A DNA stretch of 64,000 nt from Limisphaera sp. (lineage in GTDB: Bacteria > Verrucomicrobiota > Verrucomicrobiia > Limisphaerales > Limisphaeraceae). Location: positions 186,001-250,000 of the forward strand of contig JANWVC010000008.1 in assembly GCA_025057755.1 (NCBI GenBank), in the 5' to 3' direction. The position numbers and the translations under genes are program-made. The first letter of the stretch is position 1. Every line of letters begins with the position of its first letter. The notes beneath the pieces were generated by a model. That model was not told the DNA's origin, did not search any database, and worked only from the letters and a program-made list of their open reading frames with translations. Positions 16,748 through 26,031 of this stretch are shown piece by piece.

Positions 16748-18115
16748 TCACTCTGCAGTCGGCGGACGTTGAATGCCGAGCCGGTTCATAAGTTCATAGA
16801 GCGTCGGGCGGCTCACGTCTAACTCTTGTGCAGCCGGTGCTACACGCCAGTGGTGACGCCTTAAAGCACTCAAAATGGCGCTGCGTTCGGCGGCCTCCCG
16901 GATCTCACGAAGCGTTCGCAGTCCGGCTGCCTCTCCGGGATCTGACAATTCCAAATCCTCGGCAGTGATCATTTTCCCCTCAGCCATGATCACTGCTCTT
17001 CGTACCCGGTTTTCCAATTCCCGAACGTTGCCAGGCCAGTCATGTCGCTGCAACGCCCGCAACGCCGCTGGACTGAAATGAGGGGCTGGCATGCGATTAG
17101 TTTCCGTCGCAAATCGGCGCAGAAAGGTTCGCGCTAACAGCACCACATCATCCCCGCGCTCTCGTAAAGGCGGCAATTGTATCACCACGACCGCAACCCG
17201 ATAATACAAATCCTCCCGAAACCGGCCGGCCTCCATGGCCTTCTTAAGGTCGGCGTTCGTGGCGGCAATGACGCGGGCATTGACCGTAATGAGCTCCCGG
17301 CCACCGACCCGCTCAATCGTTTGCTCTTGCAAAAACCGTAGCAGCTTGACCTGTAGGGGCAACGGCAGTTCCCCGAGTTCATCCAGAAAAAGCGTCCCGC
17401 CCTCGGCCATTTCCAAACGCCCCTTTCGCTGCGCGATGGCGCCGGTAAATGCACCCCGTTCATGCCCAAACAGTTCGCTTTCCAACAGGTTCTCCGGAAT
17501 GGCCCCGCAATTGATCGGCACAAAAGGGCCGTCCCGCCGCGCGCTTCGCCGGTGAATCGCTCGGGCTACCATCTCCTTGCCTGTGCCGCTTTCTCCAAGA
17601 ATCAGAACCGGCACGTCCGAGGGTGCCACGCGACGCACGGTCTGAAACACTGCCTGCATCCCGGGACAATCGCCAAGCATGCCCTCGAAGCCTTCGTTCC
17701 CCCTGATGGCTTGCAACTGCCGCAGTTCTCTCTCCAATTCACTGAGATAGAAAGCGCGACGCAGAATCACCTGGAGTTCGTCTACGTCCACCGGCTTGGT
17801 TAGAAAGTCGTAGGCCCCGTCGGCCACCGCCCGCAAGGCATTGGCCTTCTCACCTTGTCCGGAAACAATGATCACCTTGACGTTCCGGTCCTGCTCCAAC
17901 AACGCGTTGAGAGTCGCCAACCCTTCGTCGGGATCCGCCGGCCGCGGCGGCAGCCCTAGATCCAAAACCACCACCGGAAACCGATGCTGACGCCATAGCT
18001 CCATGGCTAGCAGACGGTCCCCAGCCGAATGCACATTGTAATGATCCGCTAAGGCCCAACGGAGTTGGGAGCGGATTTCTTCATCATCATCCACGATGAG
18101 CAGGTTCGGCTTCAT
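16748..18115 (-). CDS. prsR: Sigma-54-dependent response regulator, PrsR type
   Basis: NtrC-class transcription activator of 455 residues. The receiver domain opens with LLIVDDDEE and has its phospho-acceptor Asp in VVVLDLGLP and Lys in FLTKPVD. The AAA+ domain (about 140-370) has Walker A GESGTGKE, the sigma-54 contact loop GAFTGA and Walker B GGTLFLDELGELP. The C-terminal Fis-type helix-turn-helix reads VAPAAQELDVSRPTLYELM. The long receiver insert GLPPRPADPDEGLATL and the histidine kinase upstream fit the PrsR/PrsK pair described for PEP-CTERM and exopolysaccharide loci. It overlaps prsK by 29 bases, so the two are translationally linked. Confidence 0.88.
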   Translation of the reverse strand: MKPNLLIVDDDEEIRSQLRWALADHYNVHSAGDRLLAMELWRQHRFPVVVLDLGLPPRPADPDEGLATLNALLEQDRNVKVIIVSGQGEKANALRAVADGAYDFLTKPVDVDELQVILRRAFYLSELERELRQLQAIRGNEGFEGMLGDCPGMQAVFQTVRRVAPSDVPVLILGESGTGKEMVARAIHRRSARRDGPFVPINCGAIPENLLESELFGHERGAFTGAIAQRKGRLEMAEGGTLFLDELGELPLPLQVKLLRFLQEQTIERVGGRELITVNARVIAATNADLKKAMEAGRFREDLYYRVAVVVIQLPPLRERGDDVVLLARTFLRRFATETNRMPAPHFSPAALRALQRHDWPGNVRELENRVRRAVIMAEGKMITAEDLELSDPGEAAGLRTLREIREAAERSAILSALRRHHWRVAPAAQELDVSRPTLYELMNRLGIQRPPTAE

Positions 18116-20231
18116 GCACGACACCATCGGCCACCGTCATCGGCAGCCACACACGGAATACTGTGCCCTCACCAGGCTGGCTTTGCACCTCCAAACGCCC
18201 GCCATGCAGCTCCACCAGCGTGCGCACTTGGAACATGCCAATGCCCAGACCATTTTTCTTGGTCGTCTGAAACGGTCGAAAAAGCCTGCGCTCAATAAAC
18301 TCCGGCGTCATGCCACAACCCGTGTCCGCAACCCGCAAGCAAATCCATGGCTCTTGCACGGTTACCTCAAGTGTGATCCGGCCAGGCGGCGTAATAGCTT
18401 CCCGAGCATTCAGCAACAAATTGGTCACAATACTCCGCACCGCGGCCGGGTCCAGCAACAACAATGGCAGGTCGGGCCAGCGGCTCTCTACGGTGATGCC
18501 GTCCGGTTGTCCCAAATCCTGCAAGGCAAAACGCAAAACCTCCGCCAGGCGCGTCGGCACAAGCCGAACCTGCGGCTTGCTGCGGAGCGCCGTCAAACGG
18601 CCGATCAGTTCATTGATGTGTTGCGCACAACGGCTCAAACCACGAATGGCATCCTCGCGAAACTCCGGTTTGTCAAAATGCAGCGGCAGGTTGCGTAACA
18701 TCAAACTCAACGTCGAGGCTGTGTTTTTCAAATCATGTACCAAAAATGCCGACATGGCTTGAAACGCCTCCCATTCCCGCGCCTGGGCCAGTTGCTCGGA
18801 GAGATTCAACGTCCGCAAGGCACTTCCCAACTGCTCAGCCAGGCAAGTGAGTAACTCAAGGTCCTCTGGTAAATAAGTCATCCCCGCTACACGGTCGCCC
18901 ACAACCAAAAACCCGACCAACTCGTTTCCGGACACCAACGGCACGGCCCAACGCGGTCCGCCCTCGGTGAAGAATCGAGGATTTACCTGGCGCAACACGT
19001 CGCACCAACCAGCCTTTGCCTCTTCCAATTGAACCGGCTGCGGCGGTACAGTCGCTAGCGAAGCCAGCTCCGCCAGGCACGAACCTAGCTCCACCGACCG
19101 CGGTTGTTGAGCAGGCAACGAAGTGGAAGCCGCCAGCAACAAACGCCCGCGCAGAGAGTCCAACAACCAGATGCTTACCGAAAGGGCTTCAAAAGTTTCC
19201 GAAATCAGGCGAGAAACCTCGCGGCACAGTTCCTCCCGATCCATCCGAGCCGAGGTACGCTCCGCAAACCGCGACCATACCTGCCGGTAATCATAATACG
19301 GACGACGAAAATGCCGGCTCACAAAAACCCGCAACCGTTGCCGGACCCGGTCGGACATCCACAACACGCTCAGCCCCACGGCGGCCAGCAACAACAAAAA
19401 CGCCAGCATGGGAAACCCGTATTCCCCTCCCGCTCGGGTTACCCACGTAGCCAGCAAACCCACGACAACCAGGTACACACCCGACAGCAGAATGGTCAGC
19501 GAACGATGGATCGCCACTGCGGACGGATATAGGTCCAGCCCACCCAGCCGTGACCGGTACAATGCCAGCCCGACCAAACCACAGGCCACCAACACCGCGG
19601 CTGCATTGACCATCGCCAACTGGAAGTTTGGCCCCGCGTAAAGAAGGGCCTGACTACCGGTGTAAATCCTCGTTCCAAACAAGAGGCCCAACCCCACCAC
19701 CGCATACTTGATCCGCCATCGGCCCGTGCCCACCGCAGCGCGGTAAGTCCACTCAAGTTGCGTCAGGACCAACACAGCCCCCACCACCATCGCCGTGTAC
19801 ACCAACCGCACGACCGGATGACCTCGAAAATACCAGTTGCCCGGCGGCGGCAAAGGACCCACCTCCAGGATCAAAACCGGATAAAAGGCTAGGGCCACCC
19901 CGATCCCCATGAGACCAAGACCAACTAAGACCCAACGCCAGCGACTCAAAAACCGGGCTGGTTCACCGCGCGCAAACGTTAGGCTGAATCCCAACCAAAT
20001 GGGTGCAGACACCGAGCCCGTCAGCAACGCCACTTTTTGCCACAGCACCATGCTGTCTCGCGTATCCGCGCGAAAACTCATCCACTGGCAGAGACTTTCG
20101 ATCGCCAACAAGCTCAGCCCTCCGCCGAGCCAAATCTGAGCCGGATGCCGGGGACGAACCAGCAGCGCTGCAACCATCAGACCAAATGCGGCTAAAGCCG
20201 CCGCTGCTTGAATAGCCGGAAACCAGTCCAT
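18087..20231 (-). CDS. prsK: Histidine kinase, PrsK type
   Basis: Membrane sensor kinase of 714 residues. The first 290 residues hold about eight transmembrane helices, followed by a GAF-like domain (about 325-470) and a kinase core. The phosphorylated His is in FLVHDLKNTASTLSLML, the HDLKN form typical of PrsK-type kinases, and the ATP lid shows VADTGCGMTPEF and GLGIGMFQ. The membrane part matches the N-terminal architecture of the PEP-CTERM system kinase. It is the first gene of the prsK-prsR operon. No protein in this window ends in a PEP-CTERM anchor, so targets must lie elsewhere. Confidence 0.87.
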   Translation of the reverse strand: MDWFPAIQAAAALAAFGLMVAALLVRPRHPAQIWLGGGLSLLAIESLCQWMSFRADTRDSMVLWQKVALLTGSVSAPIWLGFSLTFARGEPARFLSRWRWVLVGLGLMGIGVALAFYPVLILEVGPLPPPGNWYFRGHPVVRLVYTAMVVGAVLVLTQLEWTYRAAVGTGRWRIKYAVVGLGLLFGTRIYTGSQALLYAGPNFQLAMVNAAAVLVACGLVGLALYRSRLGGLDLYPSAVAIHRSLTILLSGVYLVVVGLLATWVTRAGGEYGFPMLAFLLLLAAVGLSVLWMSDRVRQRLRVFVSRHFRRPYYDYRQVWSRFAERTSARMDREELCREVSRLISETFEALSVSIWLLDSLRGRLLLAASTSLPAQQPRSVELGSCLAELASLATVPPQPVQLEEAKAGWCDVLRQVNPRFFTEGGPRWAVPLVSGNELVGFLVVGDRVAGMTYLPEDLELLTCLAEQLGSALRTLNLSEQLAQAREWEAFQAMSAFLVHDLKNTASTLSLMLRNLPLHFDKPEFREDAIRGLSRCAQHINELIGRLTALRSKPQVRLVPTRLAEVLRFALQDLGQPDGITVESRWPDLPLLLLDPAAVRSIVTNLLLNAREAITPPGRITLEVTVQEPWICLRVADTGCGMTPEFIERRLFRPFQTTKKNGLGIGMFQVRTLVELHGGRLEVQSQPGEGTVFRVWLPMTVADGVVHEAEPAHRG

Positions 20232-20607
20232 CCAGACCTGCTCGCTTCTCCTGTTTTTGAAGTGGTATTGCGCCCTCGAGGCTGCCCAACCTTGCGGTCC
20301 ATGGCAATCACAAGCTCACGCGCACTCCTAAGCTTCTGGCCGCCCTCCTAACCTGTCTCGAGCTGCTGCAATCCCTATTGTGGCTTTTCCTCAGATGTTT
20401 GGCGAGAGAACATTCGTATGGGGGTCTGGTGGATCCACCGGCCAGCCATGGTGGAACCTGGGCGCCAGCAAGGTTGGATCACTGATTCCTGCGTGAGCCT
20501 GGTTCTTAGCAAGCTCCAGACTTGCTCAAGGCTCCATTCGGGTGCAGCTTGCTTCAAACGATAATCAGCCACCAGACAATCAGTCAGCCGTACAGCCCAT
20601 TCTCGTC
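20232..20607. other. 376-bp divergent intergenic region
   Basis: Separates the prsK and aldo/keto reductase starts. I looked for a sigma-54 -24/-12 element (GG-N10-GC) and for inverted repeats that could be a PrsR site and found nothing convincing. Open frames here are short and have no recognisable translation. Confidence 0.4.
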
Positions 20608-22179
20608 ATGAAACGCCGTGACTTCCTCAAATCCATAAGCAGTGCCGCCGGTCTGATCGCCACGGGTCCCATACCCGGTTGGTCTAACCCCACCACCCCG
20701 GTGGCCCAGGGTCTGCCCCGACGCCGCCTCGGCGGCACCGGACACCATGTCTCGATTGTGGGTTTCCCTGGCCTGGCCCTTGTCCATTACGACCAGCAGC
20801 GGTGCAACCTCGGCGTGCGGCAGGCTTGGGAAGGGGGTCTCAACTTGTTCGACGTCGCACCGGCTTATGGCAATGGCCAGTGTGAATCGAAACTCGGCGT
20901 GGCGCTTCAGGGAATCGACCGCGGCCAGTATTTCCTAGCTTGCAAAACCAAGAAACGTGATGCCGAGGGCGCACAACAGGAACTTGAAAATTCCCTCCGC
21001 GCTCTGCGAACGGACCACTTCGACCTTTATCAATTGCATCACCTGGTCCAAGTCGAAGAAGTTCAGCAAGCCTTGGGACCCGGCGGTGCACTGGAAGCAA
21101 TTTTGAAAGCGCGAGACCAAGGCAAAGTTCGGTGGGTTGGCTTCTCTGCTCATACCACTAGGGCAGCCCTGGAAGCGCTGCGGACCTTCTCATTCGACAC
21201 CGTCATGTTTCCCATCAACTTCGTGGAGTATTACAACCGCGGTTTCGGACGCGAGGTTTTGACCCTCGCCGCACAGCGGCAGGCAGCAGTCCTATCAATC
21301 AAACCCATGTCGTACGGATCCTGGCCCCCCGGCGCGCAGCGACATAGACAATGGTGGTACCGGTCGGTCGAGAGTATTGAGGACGTCGAGTTGGCACTCC
21401 GCTTTGCCCTTTCGCAACCGGGTGTAGTTACCTGTTTCCCCCCGGCCTTTATGGATCTACTGGACCGCGCCATGGAGGCGGCCAAGCGCTTCAAACCGCT
21501 GGATGAAGTGGCCGAAGATCGCCTGAAGGCCATGGCAACCAATTGCGCCGGCATCTTCCTTCGCGAGGATCAACAAGCTGCTTGCCGGCCACCGACTGGC
21601 GACGCCTGGAGCAGCGATCCCACGCCATGGGTTGAAAACGGATCGGCCACACCAAGATCGATACACAATCTCTCTTCGAGTCCTGTGAGCCGGACTTGTT
21701 TCTCAGGTACCCTCACGGGCGCGCGTTTCCCGTGCGTGGCCTTCCCTTATGCAGCCGGACTTTGTCGCCCGGACGCAAGCCGAGGCGCTCTGCCGCGGAT
21801 CCACCAGACAAAGCCAATTCCCAAAAGCCGCTGGAACCGGGAACCGCAACCGGTTGGCCGTGCCTCGCGTCGGCATAACATTGGCAAACCGGGAAACGAA
21901 GCTTACGTTGGCTTCGAACTTCAAGCCATTGTGCTCCGGCACAGGCCGATTCGTCCCACGGCAAATTGGTCAAAGCATTTCCAAATCGGTCGACGTACAC
22001 AATCTCTCCCCAACAATCCGCTTCCGAAAACACCGCCTCAGGCCAGGGAATCTGTACCCAGCTCAGCGCCGGCGGACCTACCCGGCGAACGTGGCCGGCG
22101 CGACATAAATAGGCGGCCACAGGGGCGAAAATATCTCGGCCATGAAAGGTCTGACTCACCGGGTGCAGAAACAAATTAG
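20608..22179 (+). CDS. Tat-exported aldo/keto reductase, 3' end probably damaged
   Basis: NAD(P)H-dependent oxidoreductase of the aldo/keto reductase fold. The start MKRRDFLKSISSAAG is a twin-arginine signal. The barrel is readable from RRRLGGTGHHVSIVGF to about residue 325: VAPAYGNGQCESKLG (catalytic Asp/Tyr strand), LACKTKKRDAEGAQQELENS, HFDLYQLHH and VRWVGFSAHTTR. Related proteins end near 340 residues. Here the frame stays open for roughly 150 more codons that run antisense through the SAM hydrolase gene and read like noise. Stops exist in the other two frames at 21633 and 21686, just before the convergent neighbour ends, so a small frameshift or stop loss near 21550-21690 is likely. The true gene probably ends close to 21690. 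Confidence 0.75.
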   Translation: MKRRDFLKSISSAAGLIATGPIPGWSNPTTPVAQGLPRRRLGGTGHHVSIVGFPGLALVHYDQQRCNLGVRQAWEGGLNLFDVAPAYGNGQCESKLGVALQGIDRGQYFLACKTKKRDAEGAQQELENSLRALRTDHFDLYQLHHLVQVEEVQQALGPGGALEAILKARDQGKVRWVGFSAHTTRAALEALRTFSFDTVMFPINFVEYYNRGFGREVLTLAAQRQAAVLSIKPMSYGSWPPGAQRHRQWWYRSVESIEDVELALRFALSQPGVVTCFPPAFMDLLDRAMEAAKRFKPLDEVAEDRLKAMATNCAGIFLREDQQAACRPPTGDAWSSDPTPWVENGSATPRSIHNLSSSPVSRTCFSGTLTGARFPCVAFPYAAGLCRPDASRGALPRIHQTKPIPKSRWNREPQPVGRASRRHNIGKPGNEAYVGFELQAIVLRHRPIRPTANWSKHFQIGRRTQSLPNNPLPKTPPQARESVPSSAPADLPGERGRRDINRRPQGRKYLGHERSDSPGAETN

Positions 22180-22522
22180 TGTTTTCTATCCGCCGCACTT
22201 CAACCACCCGCTGTCTACGTAAGGCCCAACTAAGCACCCCATTGTCCGGTCCCACATAGAAACCTCGAGGCGTTCGCGCCACCAGAGCCGCCCGATCACT
22301 GCCGACTCCGGGATCAACCACCACCACGTGAACTGTACCGGACGGAAAATAGCGCTCCGAATTCATGAGAATAAAGGCCGCCGACCGGACATCCCCTGGC
22401 GCCACTTCATGACTTAGATCGACCAGTTGAATCTTTGGCGCCCGGGAAAGCAAAACTCCCTTCATGACGCCTACGAAACCGTCTCGTAGCCCAAAGTCAG
22501 TAAGCAGGGTTACGATTCGCAT
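21713..22522 (-). CDS. SAM hydrolase / chlorinase-fluorinase fold (DUF62)
   Basis: Member of the SAM-dependent halogenase/hydroxide adenosyltransferase family; most bacterial members hydrolyse S-adenosylmethionine to adenosine and methionine. The start IVTLLTDFGLRDGFVGVMKG carries the conserved Asp, followed by VDLSHEVAPGDVRSAAFIL, VVVDPGVGSDR and GPDNGVLS. The C-terminal beta barrel has VDRFGNALTNL. At 269 residues it has family length. It lies downstream of the NTF2-like gene on the same strand with a 279-base gap. The tail of the aldo/keto reductase frame overlaps its 3' 466 bases on the other strand; this gene is clearly the real one there. Confidence 0.9.
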   Translation of the reverse strand: MRIVTLLTDFGLRDGFVGVMKGVLLSRAPKIQLVDLSHEVAPGDVRSAAFILMNSERYFPSGTVHVVVVDPGVGSDRAALVARTPRGFYVGPDNGVLSWALRRQRVVEVRRIENTNLFLHPVSQTFHGRDIFAPVAAYLCRAGHVRRVGPPALSWVQIPWPEAVFSEADCWGEIVYVDRFGNALTNLPWDESACAGAQWLEVRSQRKLRFPVCQCYADARHGQPVAVPGSSGFWELALSGGSAAERLGLRPGDKVRLHKGRPRTGNARP

Positions 22523-22801
22523 GCTCAGAGCTTACCCCACCGGCCCTCGACTTACCAATCCTAACAGGACCGCTTCCGGCTTGAAATATACTGTGCCTGT
22601 TCCGCTGCCAGCCAACCCATCACGGGTCCTCCTCCATCGCCCGTGCCAAGGCCCGGTTCCAACACACCGTTTGAAATTCTGACGATGTGAGCCGAGATCG
22701 CTGCCTTGCTTAACTGCGGATAGTTCTTGTGATAAACGCGGTCGTCACTCGGCAGAGACCCAACGATCAGAAGAAAACCGCGCGTATGTTCGTCAAGGCG
22801 C
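22523..22801. other. 279-bp gap, doubtful small frame
   Basis: A minus-strand frame of 91 codons covers most of this gap (22836 to 22561) and begins inside the NTF2-like gene. Its last 60 residues, such as GVLEPGLGTGDGGGPVMGW, look less random than a usual shadow, but I recognise no family and no ribosome site. Treat as unassigned. Confidence 0.3.
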
Positions 22802-23293
22802 CTATCGCAAGGGTTCCAGAGTTTCCACCCGCCCAATGCGCCAGTGTCGCCCCTCCTTTCGGAACGTGAGCTTGAATTCCTGAAAAATGGTGTCCCTTTC
22901 CCCAGGCAATCGGGCCTGGACCATTACGTACACTGCGGCCGAAATGTGATCCGGCGCAAGGACTACCCGCGTGTCTGGAAACCGGACCTCTGCACCGTTG
23001 TAGCGTTGTCGCCAGTGCAGCAGTGCAGTCCGAACTTCCTCGCGCCCTTCCAACCGCCGCCAGCCGATACCCGGTGCCTGGACTTCCACCTCCACATCTG
23101 CAGCCAAACGAGCACAAACCTGGTTCACCTCCGCCCACGCGTTCAAGGGTGACTCGTTGGGTGGATAGGTCAGTCCTTCTTCAATATGAGCCAGTTCCCT
23201 TCGAATCACCCGCTCCGGAGAAGGCCACAGTTGCCACGCGGCGATGGCCACCCCTGAGAGCATCATGGTCGGAATTATGAACCGCAATCTCAT
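22802..23293 (-). CDS. Membrane-anchored NTF2-like protein
   Basis: A 163-residue protein with an N-terminal signal-anchor (MRLRFIIPTMMLSGVAIAAW) and a cone-shaped SnoaL/NTF2-like domain, seen in the pattern ERVIRRELAHIEEG at the start and FKLTFRKEGRHWRIGRVETL at the end, a strand order typical of such small alpha+beta barrels. No catalytic residues can be assigned. Its ATG overlaps the stop of the signal peptidase gene by 4 bases (ATGA), so translation is coupled and the two are one unit. Function is unknown; a periplasmic ligand-binding or steric role is a guess. Confidence 0.65.
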   Translation of the reverse strand: MRLRFIIPTMMLSGVAIAAWQLWPSPERVIRRELAHIEEGLTYPPNESPLNAWAEVNQVCARLAADVEVEVQAPGIGWRRLEGREEVRTALLHWRQRYNGAEVRFPDTRVVLAPDHISAAVYVMVQARLPGERDTIFQEFKLTFRKEGRHWRIGRVETLEPLR

Positions 23294-23811
23294 CGACGCA
23301 TCAACTTGCCAACAATCCGCCAGCGCTCAGTAATCCCGTGCACATGATCCTCGCGGGGCATACTTCGGTTGTCCCCCACTACATAGTATTCGTCCGGTCC
23401 TAACTTGCGCTCCGGTTCCTCCCAATCACACGGAGTTTTTACATACGGCTCCTCCAGGAGCTGTCCGTTAATATACAACCGACCGCCGCGAAAGCTGACA
23501 CTCTCGCCAGGCAGTCCGACCACCCGTTTTAATAGCATGACCCGGTCTCCAGAAGAAAAACGGACGCAAACCACATCCCCTCGCTGAGGGGATGATCGCA
23601 GATAAGCAAGCCGGTGAATCCACGCCCACTGTTGATCCTGCACCGTCGGCCACATACTCATTCCCTCGACTCGTACTGGCATTAGCACATGCCGAAACAT
23701 CACATAAACCGTCGCTCCCAAAACAAGCGCTCGCACCAACGTGCGAGCTGGATGTCGCCCTACAATCCAGCGCAGCCAATCCGGTCTCCACGTCTGCCAA
23801 TTCGGAGGCAT
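23290..23811 (-). CDS. lepB: Signal peptidase I (S26), second copy
   Basis: A 173-residue leader peptidase with a single N-terminal transmembrane segment (LVRALVLGATVYVMFRHVLM). Nucleophile Ser in VEGMSMWPTV, Lys base in RVMLLKRVVGLPGE, and box E in YYVVGDNRSMPREDHVHG are all present. The ATG at 23811 is favoured over an upstream start at 23868 because AGAAGGA sits 5 bases before it. It heads a two-gene unit with the NTF2-like protein. The sequence differs from the copy at 5.1 kb outside the motifs, so the pair is not a recent duplication. Confidence 0.9.
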   Translation of the reverse strand: MPPNWQTWRPDWLRWIVGRHPARTLVRALVLGATVYVMFRHVLMPVRVEGMSMWPTVQDQQWAWIHRLAYLRSSPQRGDVVCVRFSSGDRVMLLKRVVGLPGESVSFRGGRLYINGQLLEEPYVKTPCDWEEPERKLGPDEYYVVGDNRSMPREDHVHGITERWRIVGKLMRR

Positions 23812-24615
23812 CCTATCCTTCTGATTCTGCACGAGTACCAGTCTCCTCAGCCGGCGACCGAATGACAAGCGTCGAAAGGCATCCTTCAGCGCAGATCGAA
23901 CCTGCCCGTCGGCACATCAAGCGGGCGCTCAACTACGATTCCGGTTATTCGTCATGCGACCGGATTCGTCAGCGGCATACAAGCGGATTATGAGGAGATA
24001 CTCAGTAAAAATCGCCAGTGTTCCCGTTTGCAGATTTCGGTAAAAGCATGCCCGAGATCGGCCATACATTCTCATCAACCTCCCGCAGGCAGACGAAACG
24101 CTTCGTACATTCTCGTGAGTCTGCGACAAGGACGTGTGACTCACTTGGGGAAGGTTGGAAAGGGCATCGAGTAAGCCTCGAATGTGATGGGATGTGGTGG
24201 GTCCGACATGTCGGAGCTCAGCTACCTCAGACTGATATTGCACAGCAAGTTGCTGCTTCCGAGAAGCGCCGAAGGGCAATGGGGTCGATGAATTGCATCT
24301 GTTGGATGAAGGTTGCCATGTTTTCCAAGGAGCGAGGCCTTAGGTGCAAGACCCGCGGCGATTGTGAATCTTGCAAAGCGTGGAAGAATTGTTGAAGTGA
24401 GCTTAGAGGTCGACCGGCAATTGAAGCTGCGGAACAGCCATGAACTGGAGCGGGCTTTGAGAAAGGGCGCCACAAGGGCATGTAACGAAGCGACGAATGC
24501 TTTTGGGAGGCGGCGTAAAGGCTGCCACGCTCCGTATGAAAAGGGAATCATTGGGTAGATCGATGCAAGAGATCGAGAACGAGAAATGCAACGGAAGAGT
24601 CGGGTTGCGGCTTAT

Positions 24616-24670
24616 CGGTCATGTAGGGCACTCAGGTGGCTGGACACAACATCTCATGGGAACATGACCG
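24616..24670 (+). repeat. 9-bp inverted repeat in the gene-free region
   Basis: CGGTCATGT (24616-24624) pairs perfectly with ACATGACCG (24662-24670) around a 37-base loop. A 14-base palindrome, TCCGACATGTCGGA, lies at 24202-24215 in the same region. Confidence 0.5.
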
Positions 24671-25121
24671 CTCTGCGGCGTTCCTGGTGGGCTACGCGCG
24701 CGTGGTGAGATGGGTCGCCATAGGACTGGCGGAGCCCGAAGGCTGAATGCAGGTGGGCAATGACTGGAGGAATCGTGCATAGGGACATCTCGATGATATA
24801 GGCCGTAGGGTCACGTTGCGGTGTGGAAACGGCAGGGCTGGTTCAGGAAGTTCGCCCGTGCGATGCATAATGGATGCGCAAAGGGTTCATGGCGTCACTG
24901 CATAAAGAATCGCCAGGCAGCAAGTGCTTACGAAGAGTCTCTTAGTATGCAGTGCAACCAGAGAAATGTGGCAAGCCCAAGGCGCGGGCTACTTCATTCG
25001 TTCGAGTAATTCCGTGGAGTAACCACGAAAAGTTCCGCTCGGTGCGCATTAACTCCGGCAAAGGGGTTGTAGTGCAAGAGCGCGGTGGGTTCATTTGTCT
25101 ATGGAATTGCCATTATGAAGA

Positions 25122-25165
25122 GTCGGTGTCAGAAAAAGTATACTTAAAAAATATACTTAACCGAC
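25122..25165 (+). repeat. Nested A/T-rich hairpin in the gene-free region
   Basis: AAGTATA (25136-25142) pairs with TATACTT (25152-25158) around 9 bases, enclosed by GTCGGT (25122-25127) and ACCGAC (25160-25165). The AT-rich core stands out in its surroundings. Confidence 0.45.
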
Positions 25166-26002
25166 GCGGATGAAACGGACAGATTGTTGTGCAGAATTGC
25201 TGTAGGGCATGGCGAGAACCGGTTGCTGAAGGGGTGGAATGATCCTTGAAGGCAGCGATAAGCGGCAATGACAAAAGGAGGGCGGCTGAGGGGATTGGGC
25301 CCAAAGCATTGAGCATGGGGAAACCGGTGGGGCCATTTGGCTGTAGCGCCAAGGGTCATTGGGCGGTAGGGCACCCCTGGAGTGCAAGGCTTCGCCCGCC
25401 GATCAAAGCTCTAGCAAAGGCCTTGATTGTTCTGGGGGGAGAGACTCCTAATGCAGTTAGAGAACCCTGTATGTGGGTGGCGATATTGTGTGGTGTCGCT
25501 GCGCGCTGGGCGTCTTGGAATGAGGAAGGCCGTCGTATGTGTGTGAGTGGGAAACGGCATGACTTTGTGATGTTGCGACTGGTTCGCGGGCGGCGATTCG
25601 CCTCAAGTATCGAGCAGTCATGTGCGGACTGCGTCGGAAATCGCCCAGCGGTTGCTCCGGATACCCTAAGGAAGCATCGGGGAGGTCCCCGGCTGTGTCA
25701 AAGTGGGGCGTCTAAGTTGCTTTAGCCTGCCTCTTGTTGGCCTAAATACAGGGACTGATATAGTGTAGTTGGCACGCGGAGTCGTAGAGTATGTCTATCA
25801 TCCATAGAGCTGAATGGAGGTGACGGGTATACGAGTGAAAGGCAATACTCATGACCCTTGGGGGCAAAGGGTGAAACACGGCAAGCAAGTGTCAAAGGCG
25901 AGCCCGTGCTAAAAGATCGGAAAAGAGGAAAGGAAGGATATCGGAGGGCAATGGTGCAGAATCCAAGACACCTTTTACTCAAGATATCAGGGGAATAAGA
26001 GC

Positions 26003-26031
26003 ATGATAGACAGATCTCATCGGTCTATCAT
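26003..26031 (+). repeat. 9-bp hairpin in the gene-free region
   Basis: ATGATAGAC (26003-26011) pairs perfectly with GTCTATCAT (26023-26031) around an 11-base loop. GTCTAT occurs again 10 bases later (26040-26045), so part of the stem is repeated. Confidence 0.5.

Noticed and set aside
25246..25725. A 159-codon plus-strand frame in the gene-free region
   Set aside because: No ribosome site, odd composition (Arg/Gly/Trp-rich) and no recognisable motif; it overlaps the structured purine-rich stretch.
25820..25880. Resemblance to a group II intron domain V hairpin with a GAAA loop
   Set aside because: Stem lengths and the catalytic AGC triad do not fit, and no intron-encoded protein or other intron domains are present.
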